NCBI GenBank assembly: GCA_051025295.1
Contig: JBMGJV010000006.1
Strand: one strand, 5' to 3'
Length of the DNA stretch: 64,000 nt
Origin: KBS-83 sp051025295
GTDB lineage: Bacteria > Acidobacteriota > Terriglobia > Terriglobales > Acidobacteriaceae
In this document: positions 44,391-52,342 of the stretch, one piece after another
How the letters are laid out: every line of letters starts with the position of its first letter
Position numbering within the stretch: position 1 is the first letter of the stretch
Program-made: the position numbers and the translations under genes
The notes under the pieces: generated by a model
Databases searched by the model: none
What the model was told of the DNA's origin: nothing
Seen by the model: the letters and a program-made list of their open reading frames with translations, nothing else

Positions 44391-44966
44391 ATGAGTACAG
44401 CGGAACCGCGGGATCGTTATCTGTTCGGCTCGCTCGAGAGCAGCGCGCGCAATCAGGTCAAAGTGCAGGAAGCCAACTTCGGCGAGGAGCAGCCGGAGGG
44501 CGTCATCCTCACGTCGCTCGACTTCGCCGTGAACTGGATCCGCAAGAGCTCGGTCTGGCCGATGACCTTCGGCCTCGCCTGCTGCGCGATCGAAATGATG
44601 TCCATGGGCGCCTCGCGCTATGACATTGCGCGCTTTGGCGCAGAGGTCTTCCGCCCCTCCCCGCGCCAGTCGGACCTGATGGTGATCGCCGGCCGCGTCT
44701 CGCAGAAGATGGCTCCGGTCATCCGTCGGCTCTGGGAACAGATGCCCGAGCCGAAGTGGGTCATCTCCATGGGCGCCTGTGCGACCTCGGGCGGCGTATT
44801 TAACAACTACGCACTGGTCCAGGGCGTGAACCAGATCGTGCCCGTCGATGTTTACGTTCCCGGCTGTCCGCCGCGTCCGGAGCAGCTGATCTACGCCATC
44901 ACCCTGCTGCAGGAAAAGATCATGCGGGAGCGCGGCACACTGAAGCGGGCGTTGAACCTAGAGTAA
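44391..44966 (+). CDS. nuoB: NADH-quinone oxidoreductase subunit B
   Basis: 191 residues. The N2 cluster ligands are Cys64-Cys65 (GLACCAIEM), Cys130 (SMGACATSGG) and Cys159 (VPGCPPRPE). It sits where electrons leave to quinone in complex I. An N-terminal extension of about 35 residues is polar. The start has a TATACT box 6 nt upstream. It stands alone; nuoI is about 15 kb away and nuoA, nuoC and nuoD are not adjacent. Confidence 0.94.
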   Translation: MSTAEPRDRYLFGSLESSARNQVKVQEANFGEEQPEGVILTSLDFAVNWIRKSSVWPMTFGLACCAIEMMSMGASRYDIARFGAEVFRPSPRQSDLMVIAGRVSQKMAPVIRRLWEQMPEPKWVISMGACATSGGVFNNYALVQGVNQIVPVDVYVPGCPPRPEQLIYAITLLQEKIMRERGTLKRALNLE

Positions 44967-45299
44967 ATTCTCGGTTGCATCCAAGCTAACAAACGTTAGG
45001 ATGGTCCGGTCTGGGCCCATGCCGAAACGGAACTGATGTGCTGTGTCAAAGAGTAAGCATCAATTTGTAACGGGCCCCGGCATTGATTACTCTGGTGATG
45101 CTGGCTTTAACTCATTGTAAAGATTAGGCAACTAGGCTTATACAATGTGCTCTAACCTAGTCAACGCGTAGCAGCTCTGCTTCAGCTGCCGGCTCGTTGC
45201 ATTGCGGATGGTGCGAGTGGCTTGCAGTATGATGGGGCGCTCGAGTGCCATTCGTAACAGATTTTGTATGACTTTCAGTACGGTTTTGGAGGATAACGC
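44967..45299. other. 333-nt non-coding region upstream of the OmpA-like gene
   Basis: The region is much more AT-rich than its surroundings. It holds a candidate promoter at 45115-45144 and an inverted CTAGG/CCTAG pair around the -10 box. A leader of about 150 nt follows, ending in GGAGG 7 nt before the ATG. I see no small gene or clear RNA. Confidence 0.6.
45115..45144 (+). promoter_or_regulatory. Candidate sigma-70-like promoter of the OmpA-like gene
   Basis: TTGTAA at 45115-45120, an 18-nt spacer and TATACA at 45139-45144. It predicts a leader of about 150 nt before the ATG at 45300. Confidence 0.5.
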
Positions 45300-47015
45300 A
45301 TGCATTTACGTCCGTTGCATTCTCTGAGCCGGATTCTGCTCATCACCTGTGCGGTTGGCCTGGGAACAACGGCTCTCTTTGCGCAGGACCAGACTCCGCC
45401 TCAGTCCACCCCGGGTCAGTCGTCGAGCGGTGTCTCGGCGAATGCTCCTGCCAGCCCAGCCGCGGCGGCCACCAAGGCTCCTGAGGCTCAGTATGCCTCA
45501 CGCGTGGACATCTTTGCCGGGTATTCGTACCTGGCGCCGCATGGCTCGCTTGTCATCCCCGGGGGGGCGGCGGTCGGCCTCACCGGTCCGGTCACCTACT
45601 CCTCGATCGACCTCGGCGCGATCGGGAGCGGCACCTACTTCTTCAATCGCTACGTCGGCGCGCAGGTCGAATACAGCAACCACCCCGACGGCAAGAATGA
45701 CGGCGCGTCCGTCGCCTCGGGCGGTATCGTATTCCGCTATCCCGCCGAAGAGATCACGCCCTTCGTTCACTTCGAAGCAGGCGGCGTTCGGCTGGGCGGC
45801 CCTTACAAGCAGCCCTACACCTGGGGTCCGGCACTCACTGCGGGCGGCGGTCTTGACTACGCCCTCGGCCACCACTTCGGCATCCGGGTCTTCCAGGCGG
45901 ATTATCAGTACTACCACGTGAATTTCGGCCCGCAGTTCCCGTACCCCACGGGCGGTCGTGCCAACCTGAACGCGGTTCGCCTCAGCACCGGTCTGCTCTA
46001 TCACCTCGGCAGCATCACGCCGCCGCCGCCGGTTACCTATCAGTGCGCCGCCAGCCCCGCCTCGGTCTACCCGGGCGATCCGGTCACCATCACTGGAACC
46101 ACCACCAACCTGAACCCGAAGAAGACGCCGACCTATAGCTGGACCGGCGCCAACGGCGTGAAGGTTACGGGTGACTCAAACACGGGCGCCGTCGATACCA
46201 ACGGTCTGAACCCCGGCAACTACTCGGTCACAGGTCACGTCTCGCAGGGCCAGAAGGCCGGTCAGTTCGCTGATTGCACCTCGAACTTCGAGGTCAAGCA
46301 GTTCGAGCCGCCGACACTCAGCTGCTCGGCGAATCCGACCACCGTCAAGCCGGGCGACAGCTCGACGATCACTGCCCAGGGTGTGAGCCCGCAGAACCGT
46401 CCGCTGACCTACACCTACACCACCTCGGCTGGCCAGATCAACGGCAGCAACAACACTGCCACCCTGACCACCTCCGGCGCACCGGCGGGCACGATCACCG
46501 TGACCTGCAACGTCGCCGACGACAAGGGACAGACGGCTTCGAGCACGACCACGGTAAACGTGGAAGCGCCGCCGCCGCCGCCGCAGCCCAAGACGCAGAC
46601 GCTCTGCTCGATCAACTTCGATCGTGACAAGCGCCGTCCGGCTCGCGTCGACAACGAAGCCAAGGCCTGCCTGGATGATGTGGCACTGAACCTCCAGCGC
46701 TCCTCGGATGCGACGGCAATCGTGGTTGGTGATGCCGCCTCGGACGAGAAGGGTGGAGCAAAGGTCGCAGCACAGCGCGCCGTCAACACGAAGGACTACC
46801 TGGTCAAGGAAAAGGGCATCGATGCCTCCCGCGTCCAGGTCCGCACAGGCAGTGAAGCAGGGAAGCAGGCGCAGAACTACCTGGTCCCGGCTGGTGCGAA
46901 CTTCGAGAACGACGTCCAGGGCACGACCCAGGTGAACGAGGACAGCGTCCGGCCACAGACCCGCGCTGCCCACGCCGCCGCCCGTCACCACCACCGCAAG
47001 AAGGCTGCCAAGTAA
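45300..47015 (+). CDS. Outer-membrane OmpA-family protein with Ig-like repeats
   Basis: 571 residues. A signal peptide (about 1-28, LFAQ) is followed by a Pro/Ser/Ala linker. A beta-barrel-like region spans about 65-240 (VDIFAGYSYLAPHGS to RLSTGLLYHLGS). Two Ig-like repeats follow (YQCAASPASVYPGDPVTITG; LSCSANPTTVKPGDSSTITA). The C-terminal OmpA domain (INFDRDKRRPARVDNEAKACLDDVA) should bind peptidoglycan, with a basic His/Lys tail. GGAGG stands 7 nt before the ATG. A strong terminator follows, so it is monocistronic and probably highly expressed. Confidence 0.85.
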   Translation: MHLRPLHSLSRILLITCAVGLGTTALFAQDQTPPQSTPGQSSSGVSANAPASPAAAATKAPEAQYASRVDIFAGYSYLAPHGSLVIPGGAAVGLTGPVTYSSIDLGAIGSGTYFFNRYVGAQVEYSNHPDGKNDGASVASGGIVFRYPAEEITPFVHFEAGGVRLGGPYKQPYTWGPALTAGGGLDYALGHHFGIRVFQADYQYYHVNFGPQFPYPTGGRANLNAVRLSTGLLYHLGSITPPPPVTYQCAASPASVYPGDPVTITGTTTNLNPKKTPTYSWTGANGVKVTGDSNTGAVDTNGLNPGNYSVTGHVSQGQKAGQFADCTSNFEVKQFEPPTLSCSANPTTVKPGDSSTITAQGVSPQNRPLTYTYTTSAGQINGSNNTATLTTSGAPAGTITVTCNVADDKGQTASSTTTVNVEAPPPPPQPKTQTLCSINFDRDKRRPARVDNEAKACLDDVALNLQRSSDATAIVVGDAASDEKGGAKVAAQRAVNTKDYLVKEKGIDASRVQVRTGSEAGKQAQNYLVPAGANFENDVQGTTQVNEDSVRPQTRAAHAAARHHHRKKAAK

Positions 47016-47034
47016 AGCCTTCTTCGTCACGAAC

Positions 47035-47068
47035 AACGGGGCTGACCGGATCACCGGTCAGCCCCGTT
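47035..47068 (+). terminator. Strong intrinsic terminator after the OmpA-like gene
   Basis: A perfect 15-bp stem (47035-47049 with 47054-47068) has an ATCA loop and is followed by CTCTTTCTC. It starts 19 nt after the stop. Confidence 0.9.
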
Positions 47069-47210
47069 CTCTTTCTCAGCCGTCCTCCCCACCCCAGGTA
47101 CCGCCCCCCGATGCATACCTGGATACGGGCCCCTTCGTGGCATTGCCCTTCGCTCCTGCCACTCGTTACTCTTGAACTAATATCCCCACGTTCCAAGGAA
47201 GTGCCTGTAG

Positions 47211-49229
47211 ATGACCCCTCGCCGACTCGCGTGCCTGCTGCTTCTCTCCGCCTCCTCTCTGCCTGTGCTGGCAGCGCCGCCCCAGGCGGCCACCAACGCG
47301 AATCCCGTCTCGACCGCCTGGGTTCCCGTCGGTCCGGATGGAGGGGACGCGCGCAGCTTCGCCGCCGACCCCAGCGACAGCCGCCACCTGTTTCTCGGCA
47401 CCACCAACAGCTGGCTCTATGAGAGCCGCGATGCCGGCGCCTCCTGGAATCGCCTGACCAAGCTTTCGCCGAAGGACGACCTGATCCTCGACAATATCGT
47501 GGTCGACCAGGGCGACCCCAAGACGATCTATGTTGCTGCGTGGGTGGTCGATCACCCGGACGGCGGCCTGTTCATCAGCCACGACGCCGGCCGCACCTGG
47601 ATCAAGGTTCCGGCCATGGATGGCCAGTCGATCCGCGCGCTCTCACAGGCGCAGAGCAATCCAAAGATGCTCGTTGTCGGCACGCTCAAGGGCGTCTACC
47701 GCAGCGAAGACGGCGGCATGCACTGGGACCTGATCAGCCCGGCCGCAAGCAACGAGTTGCACGAGGTCGAGTCGATCGCCATCGACCCCAAGGACCCGAA
47801 GACCATCTACGCCGGCACCTGGCACCTGCCGTGGAAAACCACCGATGGCGGCGCGAACTGGCACAACATCAAGCAGGGCCTGATCGACGACTCTGACGTC
47901 TTCTCCATCATCATCGATCCCACCGCGCCGCAGACCGTCTACACCAGCGCCTGCTCCGGTATCTATAAGAGCGACAACGGTGGCGAGCTTTACCACAAGA
48001 TCCAGGGCATCCCCTCGACCGCGCGCCGCACCCGCGTCCTCATGCAGGACCCGATGACCCACTCGACCGTCTACGCCGGCACCACCGAAGGCCTCTACCG
48101 GACGAGCAGCGCAGGCACCAACTGGACCCGCCTCACCGGCCCGGACGTCATCATCAACGACGTCTACGTAGACCCGAAGAACCCGCGCCACGTCCTGCTC
48201 GCGACCGACCGCAGCGGCGTGCTGCTCAGCGACGATCAGGCCGTCACCTTTGCCCAGTCGAACCACGGCTTCTCCCAGCGCCAGGTCGCCGCAATCACCA
48301 AGGACGTCAAGGACCCCAACCGTCTGTACGCCGGCGTGGTCAATGACAAGATGTACGGCGGCGTCTTCACCTCCGCCGACGCTGGCCGCACCTGGCAGCA
48401 GCAGAGCCAGGGCCTCGACGGCCGCGATGTCTTCAGCCTGGCCGAGAGCCCGGATGGCACGCTGCTCGCCGGCACCAGCCACGGCATCTTTGTGTGGCAG
48501 GGCGGCCGCTGGCAGCCTGCCGGACGCGTCGTCCGCACAGAAGAGAAGCCCGTGTACACGAAGCGCAAAGGCAAGACCGTCAAGACCACCAAGAGGATCG
48601 AGGTGCCCGCGGGCGAGATCGACGGTCGCGTCAATGCCCTCGATCTGACCCAGCCCGTCTGGTATGCCGCGACCGCCAAGGGCGTCTACGCGTCCCGCGA
48701 TCAGGGTCACGTCTGGGCCGGCGGACCGGTGCTCGGCCAGTCCGAATTCCTCAGCGTGCATGCGCAGGGCTCAACGGTTCTGGCTACCCGCCGCACCGGC
48801 ATCAACCTCTCGCAGGACGAGGGCCACACCTGGAACGAGCTGCCCATGCCGGGCAAGCTGACCACTGTCCGCACCAGCACACTGGCCCCGGGTGGCAGCA
48901 TGTGGCTGGGCGGCCGCGAAGGCGTCTACTACAGCACGGACAAGGGCGCGAACTGGACCTTCCTCGCCTCGCTGCCGTTCTCGGACATCAGCGGCATCGA
49001 CTACGACGGCGATCTGCGCCGCATCGTGATCACGTCGTGGAGCTCGACCTGGGTCATGGCCGTCAACGAGGCGGACAAGAGCTGGAAGTGGTGGGACGCG
49101 GGTTGGCACGTGCGCGGTGTACGCTCGAATGGCGGCCGCCTGCTCGCCGCCTCGCTCTACAACGGCGTGGTGCAGCAGCCGGCCTCAGGCGCAACGGCCC
49201 CGGCCGCTGGCGTGGGAGGCCACAAGTAG
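47211..49229 (+). CDS. Secreted BNR/Asp-box (sortilin-like) repeat protein
   Basis: 672 residues with a signal peptide (about 1-22). At least seven Asp-box units recur, of the type SRDAGASWNRL, SHDAGRTWIKV, SEDGGMHWDLI, TTDGGANWHNI, SADAGRTWQQQ, SQDEGHTWNEL and STDKGANWTFL. They make large beta propellers as in sialidases and VPS10/sortilin, but no catalytic sialidase set is evident. A basic loop (KRKGKTVKTTKR, about 450) is unusual. The function may be binding or scaffold. ATG has AAGGAAG about 9 nt upstream. Confidence 0.85.
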   Translation: MTPRRLACLLLLSASSLPVLAAPPQAATNANPVSTAWVPVGPDGGDARSFAADPSDSRHLFLGTTNSWLYESRDAGASWNRLTKLSPKDDLILDNIVVDQGDPKTIYVAAWVVDHPDGGLFISHDAGRTWIKVPAMDGQSIRALSQAQSNPKMLVVGTLKGVYRSEDGGMHWDLISPAASNELHEVESIAIDPKDPKTIYAGTWHLPWKTTDGGANWHNIKQGLIDDSDVFSIIIDPTAPQTVYTSACSGIYKSDNGGELYHKIQGIPSTARRTRVLMQDPMTHSTVYAGTTEGLYRTSSAGTNWTRLTGPDVIINDVYVDPKNPRHVLLATDRSGVLLSDDQAVTFAQSNHGFSQRQVAAITKDVKDPNRLYAGVVNDKMYGGVFTSADAGRTWQQQSQGLDGRDVFSLAESPDGTLLAGTSHGIFVWQGGRWQPAGRVVRTEEKPVYTKRKGKTVKTTKRIEVPAGEIDGRVNALDLTQPVWYAATAKGVYASRDQGHVWAGGPVLGQSEFLSVHAQGSTVLATRRTGINLSQDEGHTWNELPMPGKLTTVRTSTLAPGGSMWLGGREGVYYSTDKGANWTFLASLPFSDISGIDYDGDLRRIVITSWSSTWVMAVNEADKSWKWWDAGWHVRGVRSNGGRLLAASLYNGVVQQPASGATAPAAGVGGHK

Positions 49230-49762
49230 AACGCGCACGGGTACGGCTGCGGAAGTACCGCCCAGACGACCTGCCCGAGCTGGAGCGATTGGACGCGGTG
49301 TGTTTCCCACCGCCCATCTCCTACTCGCGCGCAGAGCTCTACTACTTCGTCCGCCACGTCCGCAGTACCACGTTCATCGCCGAGCTTGAAGAGGAACCGC
49401 CGCAGGAGACCACCGCTCGCCTGCCGCTCGCCGGCTTCTGTGTACTCGACTGGCGTCTTGAAGGTGGCCGCAAGATGGGCCACTTTATTACCATCGACGT
49501 CGCTCCGGAGCTGCGACGCATGGGCATCGGGCAGACGCTGATCACGGCGGGCGAGCAGCGCCTGGCCGAACTCGGCTGCGTCGCGATCACGCTCGAGGTC
49601 GCGGTCGACAACCACGGCGCACAGGCGTTTTACGCCCGCATGGGGTACGAGGGCACGGCGCGTCTACGGGGCTACTACGCTGATAAAACGGATGCCCTGG
49701 TGCTGCGCAAGACGCTGCCCGCCGTCGAGAAAGCGCCGCTCGAGAAGCCAGACTCAGCGTAG
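49226..49762 (+). CDS. rimI: RimI-like GNAT acetyltransferase without canonical start codon
   Basis: About 178 residues. GNAT motifs are clear: VRLRKYRPDDLPELERLD at the start, HFITIDVAPELRRMGIGQTL (acetyl-CoA loop R-x-x-G-x-G) and NHGAQAFYARMGY. It resembles the RimI/Eis-type N-acetyltransferases. The homologous N-terminus overlaps the previous stop, but no ATG, GTG or TTG is there. A GGGAGG at 49213-49218 lies just upstream of GTA (49226); CTG at 49247 is another option. TTG at 49103 lies well inside the previous gene, and TTG 49289 or GTG 49298 would cut the first strand. The coordinates follow the homology. Confidence 0.7.
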   Translation, partial: VERARVRLRKYRPDDLPELERLDAVCFPPPISYSRAELYYFVRHVRSTTFIAELEEEPPQETTARLPLAGFCVLDWRLEGGRKMGHFITIDVAPELRRMGIGQTLITAGEQRLAELGCVAITLEVAVDNHGAQAFYARMGYEGTARLRGYYADKTDALVLRKTLPAVEKAPLEKPDSA

Positions 49763-50347
49763 CTGCGGAGCCGGCGGAAGATCGGCCGGCGTCAGTGCCG
49801 GTGCCCCGGCCGCCTCCAGCAGAGAACGCATGGCGGCGCGTGTTGGGTCTGTCGGCGCACCACTCACGCGGCCCAGCACGTGTCCCTTCCGATCCAGCAG
49901 CAGCAGCACCGGCGCATCTTCTGAGTGGATGTCGAGTGCCCCTTCAAACGACTGCTTGTTCACGTAGAGCGGCAGCGTCATGTTCCACCGGCTCGGGTCT
50001 GGCGCGGTGCCGCGCAGCGACGCATTCTGCCACCAGCGCGACAGGATGTTCTTCGCAGGCGAGACCAGCGAAACGTAGGCCGTCAGCGCCGAATCGCTCT
50101 CATGCCAGTGATCGACTACCGTCATCCAGGTGTTCACATCGTTCTGCTGCGTGAGCTGAAAGTAGAGCAGGAGCAGGTTGCGATCGCTGTGCAGGTCGGG
50201 CGGCAGCGTCACGCGCGCCTTTGCCAGGTTGTAAAAGCTGATCGTCGGCAGGGTCGGCCCATCGCCACCACCCTTTGCACGCTGTGCCGCGCACAGAAGC
50301 AGCAGCAGCAACACGGCGGAGTATTTCGATAACAGGGAACGATGCAT
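49754..50347 (-). CDS. Secreted thioredoxin-like protein without active-site cysteines
   Basis: 197 residues from ATG 50347, with a signal peptide or membrane anchor (about 7-20, then Cys). The rest resembles a thioredoxin or redoxin fold (FYNLAKARVTLPPDL, LLLLYFQLTQ, APVLLLLDRKGHVLGRVSGAP), but the usual CxxC is absent, so it is unlikely to be a disulfide oxidoreductase. Assigning the fold is inference. It converges with the RimI gene and overlaps its 3' end by 9 nt. Confidence 0.65.
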   Translation of the reverse strand: MHRSLLSKYSAVLLLLLLCAAQRAKGGGDGPTLPTISFYNLAKARVTLPPDLHSDRNLLLLYFQLTQQNDVNTWMTVVDHWHESDSALTAYVSLVSPAKNILSRWWQNASLRGTAPDPSRWNMTLPLYVNKQSFEGALDIHSEDAPVLLLLDRKGHVLGRVSGAPTDPTRAAMRSLLEAAGAPALTPADLPPAPQLR

Positions 50348-50503
50348 GGGCAGAGAACGCTCGAGCACTCGCGAAGCTCAGGCCTGCTTCGCACGAACGC
50401 GAACCGTCAAGGCATCCTATCAGCCGGCCTCTGCTGCTTCCCGCTGGTGCTCTGCCGGGTCAACGAGCAAGCATGCGCCGTGCTCGCGCCGTCGCTGCGG
50501 TCG

Positions 50504-50509
50504 TAGAAT
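50504..50509 (+). promoter_or_regulatory. -10 box of mqnE in leaderless position
   Basis: TAGAAT ends exactly 6 nt before the GTG start at 50516. No Shine-Dalgarno is in those 6 nt. The gene is divergent from the thioredoxin-like gene across 168 nt. Confidence 0.5.
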
Positions 50510-50515
50510 AGAGAT

Positions 50516-51664
50516 GTGAGCGCATCGAGAGCCAAGCTATCCAGCCAGTCGTTTCGCACCGCAGACCCGCGGCTCGCCGCTGTTGCGGAGAAGGTGTTCG
50601 CCGGCGAGAGACTGTCCTTCGAGGACGGCCTCACGCTCTACGGCAGCAAGGACATCCTGGCCGTGGGCTCGCTCGCGAACGCAGTGCGTGAGTCGCTGCA
50701 CGGCGACATCACCTACTTCAACGTGAACCGCCACATCAATCCGACCAACGTCTGTGTCGCGGCGTGTCGGCTCTGCGCCTTCGGCCGCAAGAAGGATGAG
50801 CCCGGCGCCTACACCATGGCGCTTGACGAAGCATGGACATCCGCCGCGACCGGCTATCACGAGGCCGTCACCGAGTTCCACATCGTCGGTGGTCTGCACC
50901 CGGATCTTCCGCTTGAATACTTCCTCGATCTCGTCCGCGGGCTCAAGGAGCGCTTCCCGCTTGTGCACGTCAAGGGCTTCACCATGGTTGAGGTGTCGTT
51001 CCTGGCGCGCCGCGCCAGGATCACCATTCCTGAAGTGCTGATGCGCCTCAAGGAAGCTGGCGTGGACTCGATGCCCGGTGGCGGTGCAGAGATCTTCTCC
51101 GACCGTGTCCGCCACATCATCTGCGATCACAAGATCGACGGCGGCGAGTGGCTCGAAACCGCGCGCGCCGCGCACAAGCTCGGCCTGCGCTCGAACGCCA
51201 CCATGCTCTACGGCCATGTCGAGAATGATGAGGACCGCGTCGACCACATGCTGCGCCTGCGCGCCGTGCAGGACGACACCGGCGGCTTTCAGACCTTCAT
51301 CCCGCTCGCGTTCCATCCCGACAACACGCCGCTCTCGCACCTGCCGCGCACCACCGGCCTCACCGACCTGCGCCAGATCGCCGTCGGCCGCCTGCTGCTC
51401 GACAACTTCGCGCACATCAAGGCGTACTGGCAGATGATGACCGCGGGCATCGCGCAGGTGGCGCTGCGTTTCGGCGCAGACGACATCGACGGCACCGTGA
51501 TCGAAGAGAAGATCTACCACGACGCGGGCGCGAGCACGCCGCAGGGCATGCGTCGCAGCGACCTGATCCGGCTCATCCGCGAGGCTGGCCGCGAGCCCTT
51601 CGAGCGCGACACACTCTACCGTCCGGTCACCCGCACCGAAGAGAGCTTCACCGTCGGCGTCTAG
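50516..51664 (+). CDS. mqnE: Aminofutalosine synthase (radical SAM)
   Basis: 382 residues. The [4Fe-4S] site is C-x3-C-x2-C in VCVAACRLCAFGR (about 80-92). FHIVGGLHPDLPLEYF and GGGAEIFSDRVRH match MqnE rather than MqnC, though both belong to the same superfamily. It joins 3-enolpyruvoylbenzoate and SAM-derived adenosine to give aminofutalosine, an early step of the futalosine menaquinone pathway whose later enzyme MqnD is also in the window. The start is GTG. Confidence 0.92.
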   Translation: MSASRAKLSSQSFRTADPRLAAVAEKVFAGERLSFEDGLTLYGSKDILAVGSLANAVRESLHGDITYFNVNRHINPTNVCVAACRLCAFGRKKDEPGAYTMALDEAWTSAATGYHEAVTEFHIVGGLHPDLPLEYFLDLVRGLKERFPLVHVKGFTMVEVSFLARRARITIPEVLMRLKEAGVDSMPGGGAEIFSDRVRHIICDHKIDGGEWLETARAAHKLGLRSNATMLYGHVENDEDRVDHMLRLRAVQDDTGGFQTFIPLAFHPDNTPLSHLPRTTGLTDLRQIAVGRLLLDNFAHIKAYWQMMTAGIAQVALRFGADDIDGTVIEEKIYHDAGASTPQGMRRSDLIRLIREAGREPFERDTLYRPVTRTEESFTVGV

Positions 51665-51733
51665 CGCCACTCGCGCAGTACAACTCACCCCGATCTGCCC
51701 GGATGCCCCATCTAGCCGGATTCAGGAGACACG

Positions 51734-52342
51734 ATGAAACTGCCAATCCCTGCAGGCAGCTTTGCTGCGTACCTGTTTGACTGCGATGGCACCATCGCGG
51801 ACTCGATGCCGCTGCACCTGGTCGCGTGGCAGCGCGCGCTCTCCCGCTGGTCGTGCCCCTTCGATGAGGAGCTGTTCTATGCCTGGGGCGGCATGCCGGT
51901 CGCCGCGATTATCGCGGCGCTGAATGAGCGTCACAGCCTCACCATGCCAGTAGCCGAGGTGCTCGAGCAGAAAGAGTCGTTCTACTACGAACTGCTGCCG
52001 AAACTGGCGGCCGTACCCGAGGTGCTTGAGCATATCGAGCTCAGCCATGGCAGGATCCCGTTCGCGGTCGTCTCCGGCAGCAGCAGGGAATCGGTCACGG
52101 CATCGCTCGAGGTGCTCGGGCTGCTCAACCGCTTTGACACACTGGTCTGCGCCGAGGACTACACGCGCGGCAAGCCCGACCCGGAGGCCTTCCTGACCGC
52201 GGCCGCGCGGCTCGGCGTCGCTCCAGGCGCGTGCCTGGTCTTCGAAGATACGGAGATGGGCATTCAGGCCGCGACTGCTGCGGGCATGGCTTCGGTCAAG
52301 GTGCCTCCGCCATCGCAGCGCGGAGTGGTCGCGCAGAGCTAG
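51734..52342 (+). CDS. HAD-superfamily phosphatase (beta-phosphoglucomutase-like)
   Basis: 202 residues. Motif I is FDCDGTIADS (Asp16, Asp18), motif II the Ser in VVSGSS, motif III the Lys in RGKPDPEAF and motif IV EDTEMG. It resembles YqaB and beta-phosphoglucomutase-like sugar phosphatases with a helical cap. The substrate may be fructose-1-phosphate or a related sugar phosphate. Its stop shares a CTAG with the opposite stop of the OpgC gene. Confidence 0.88.
   Translation: MKLPIPAGSFAAYLFDCDGTIADSMPLHLVAWQRALSRWSCPFDEELFYAWGGMPVAAIIAALNERHSLTMPVAEVLEQKESFYYELLPKLAAVPEVLEHIELSHGRIPFAVVSGSSRESVTASLEVLGLLNRFDTLVCAEDYTRGKPDPEAFLTAAARLGVAPGACLVFEDTEMGIQAATAAGMASVKVPPPSQRGVVAQS

Noticed and set aside
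46176..47054. 292-residue frame antisense to the OmpA-like gene
   Set aside because: It mirrors a GC-rich coding frame, has no ribosome-binding site and would cover a strong terminator.
47643..48761. 372-residue frame antisense to the BNR-repeat gene
   Set aside because: Typical shadow frame of a high-GC gene; no start signal or family similarity.
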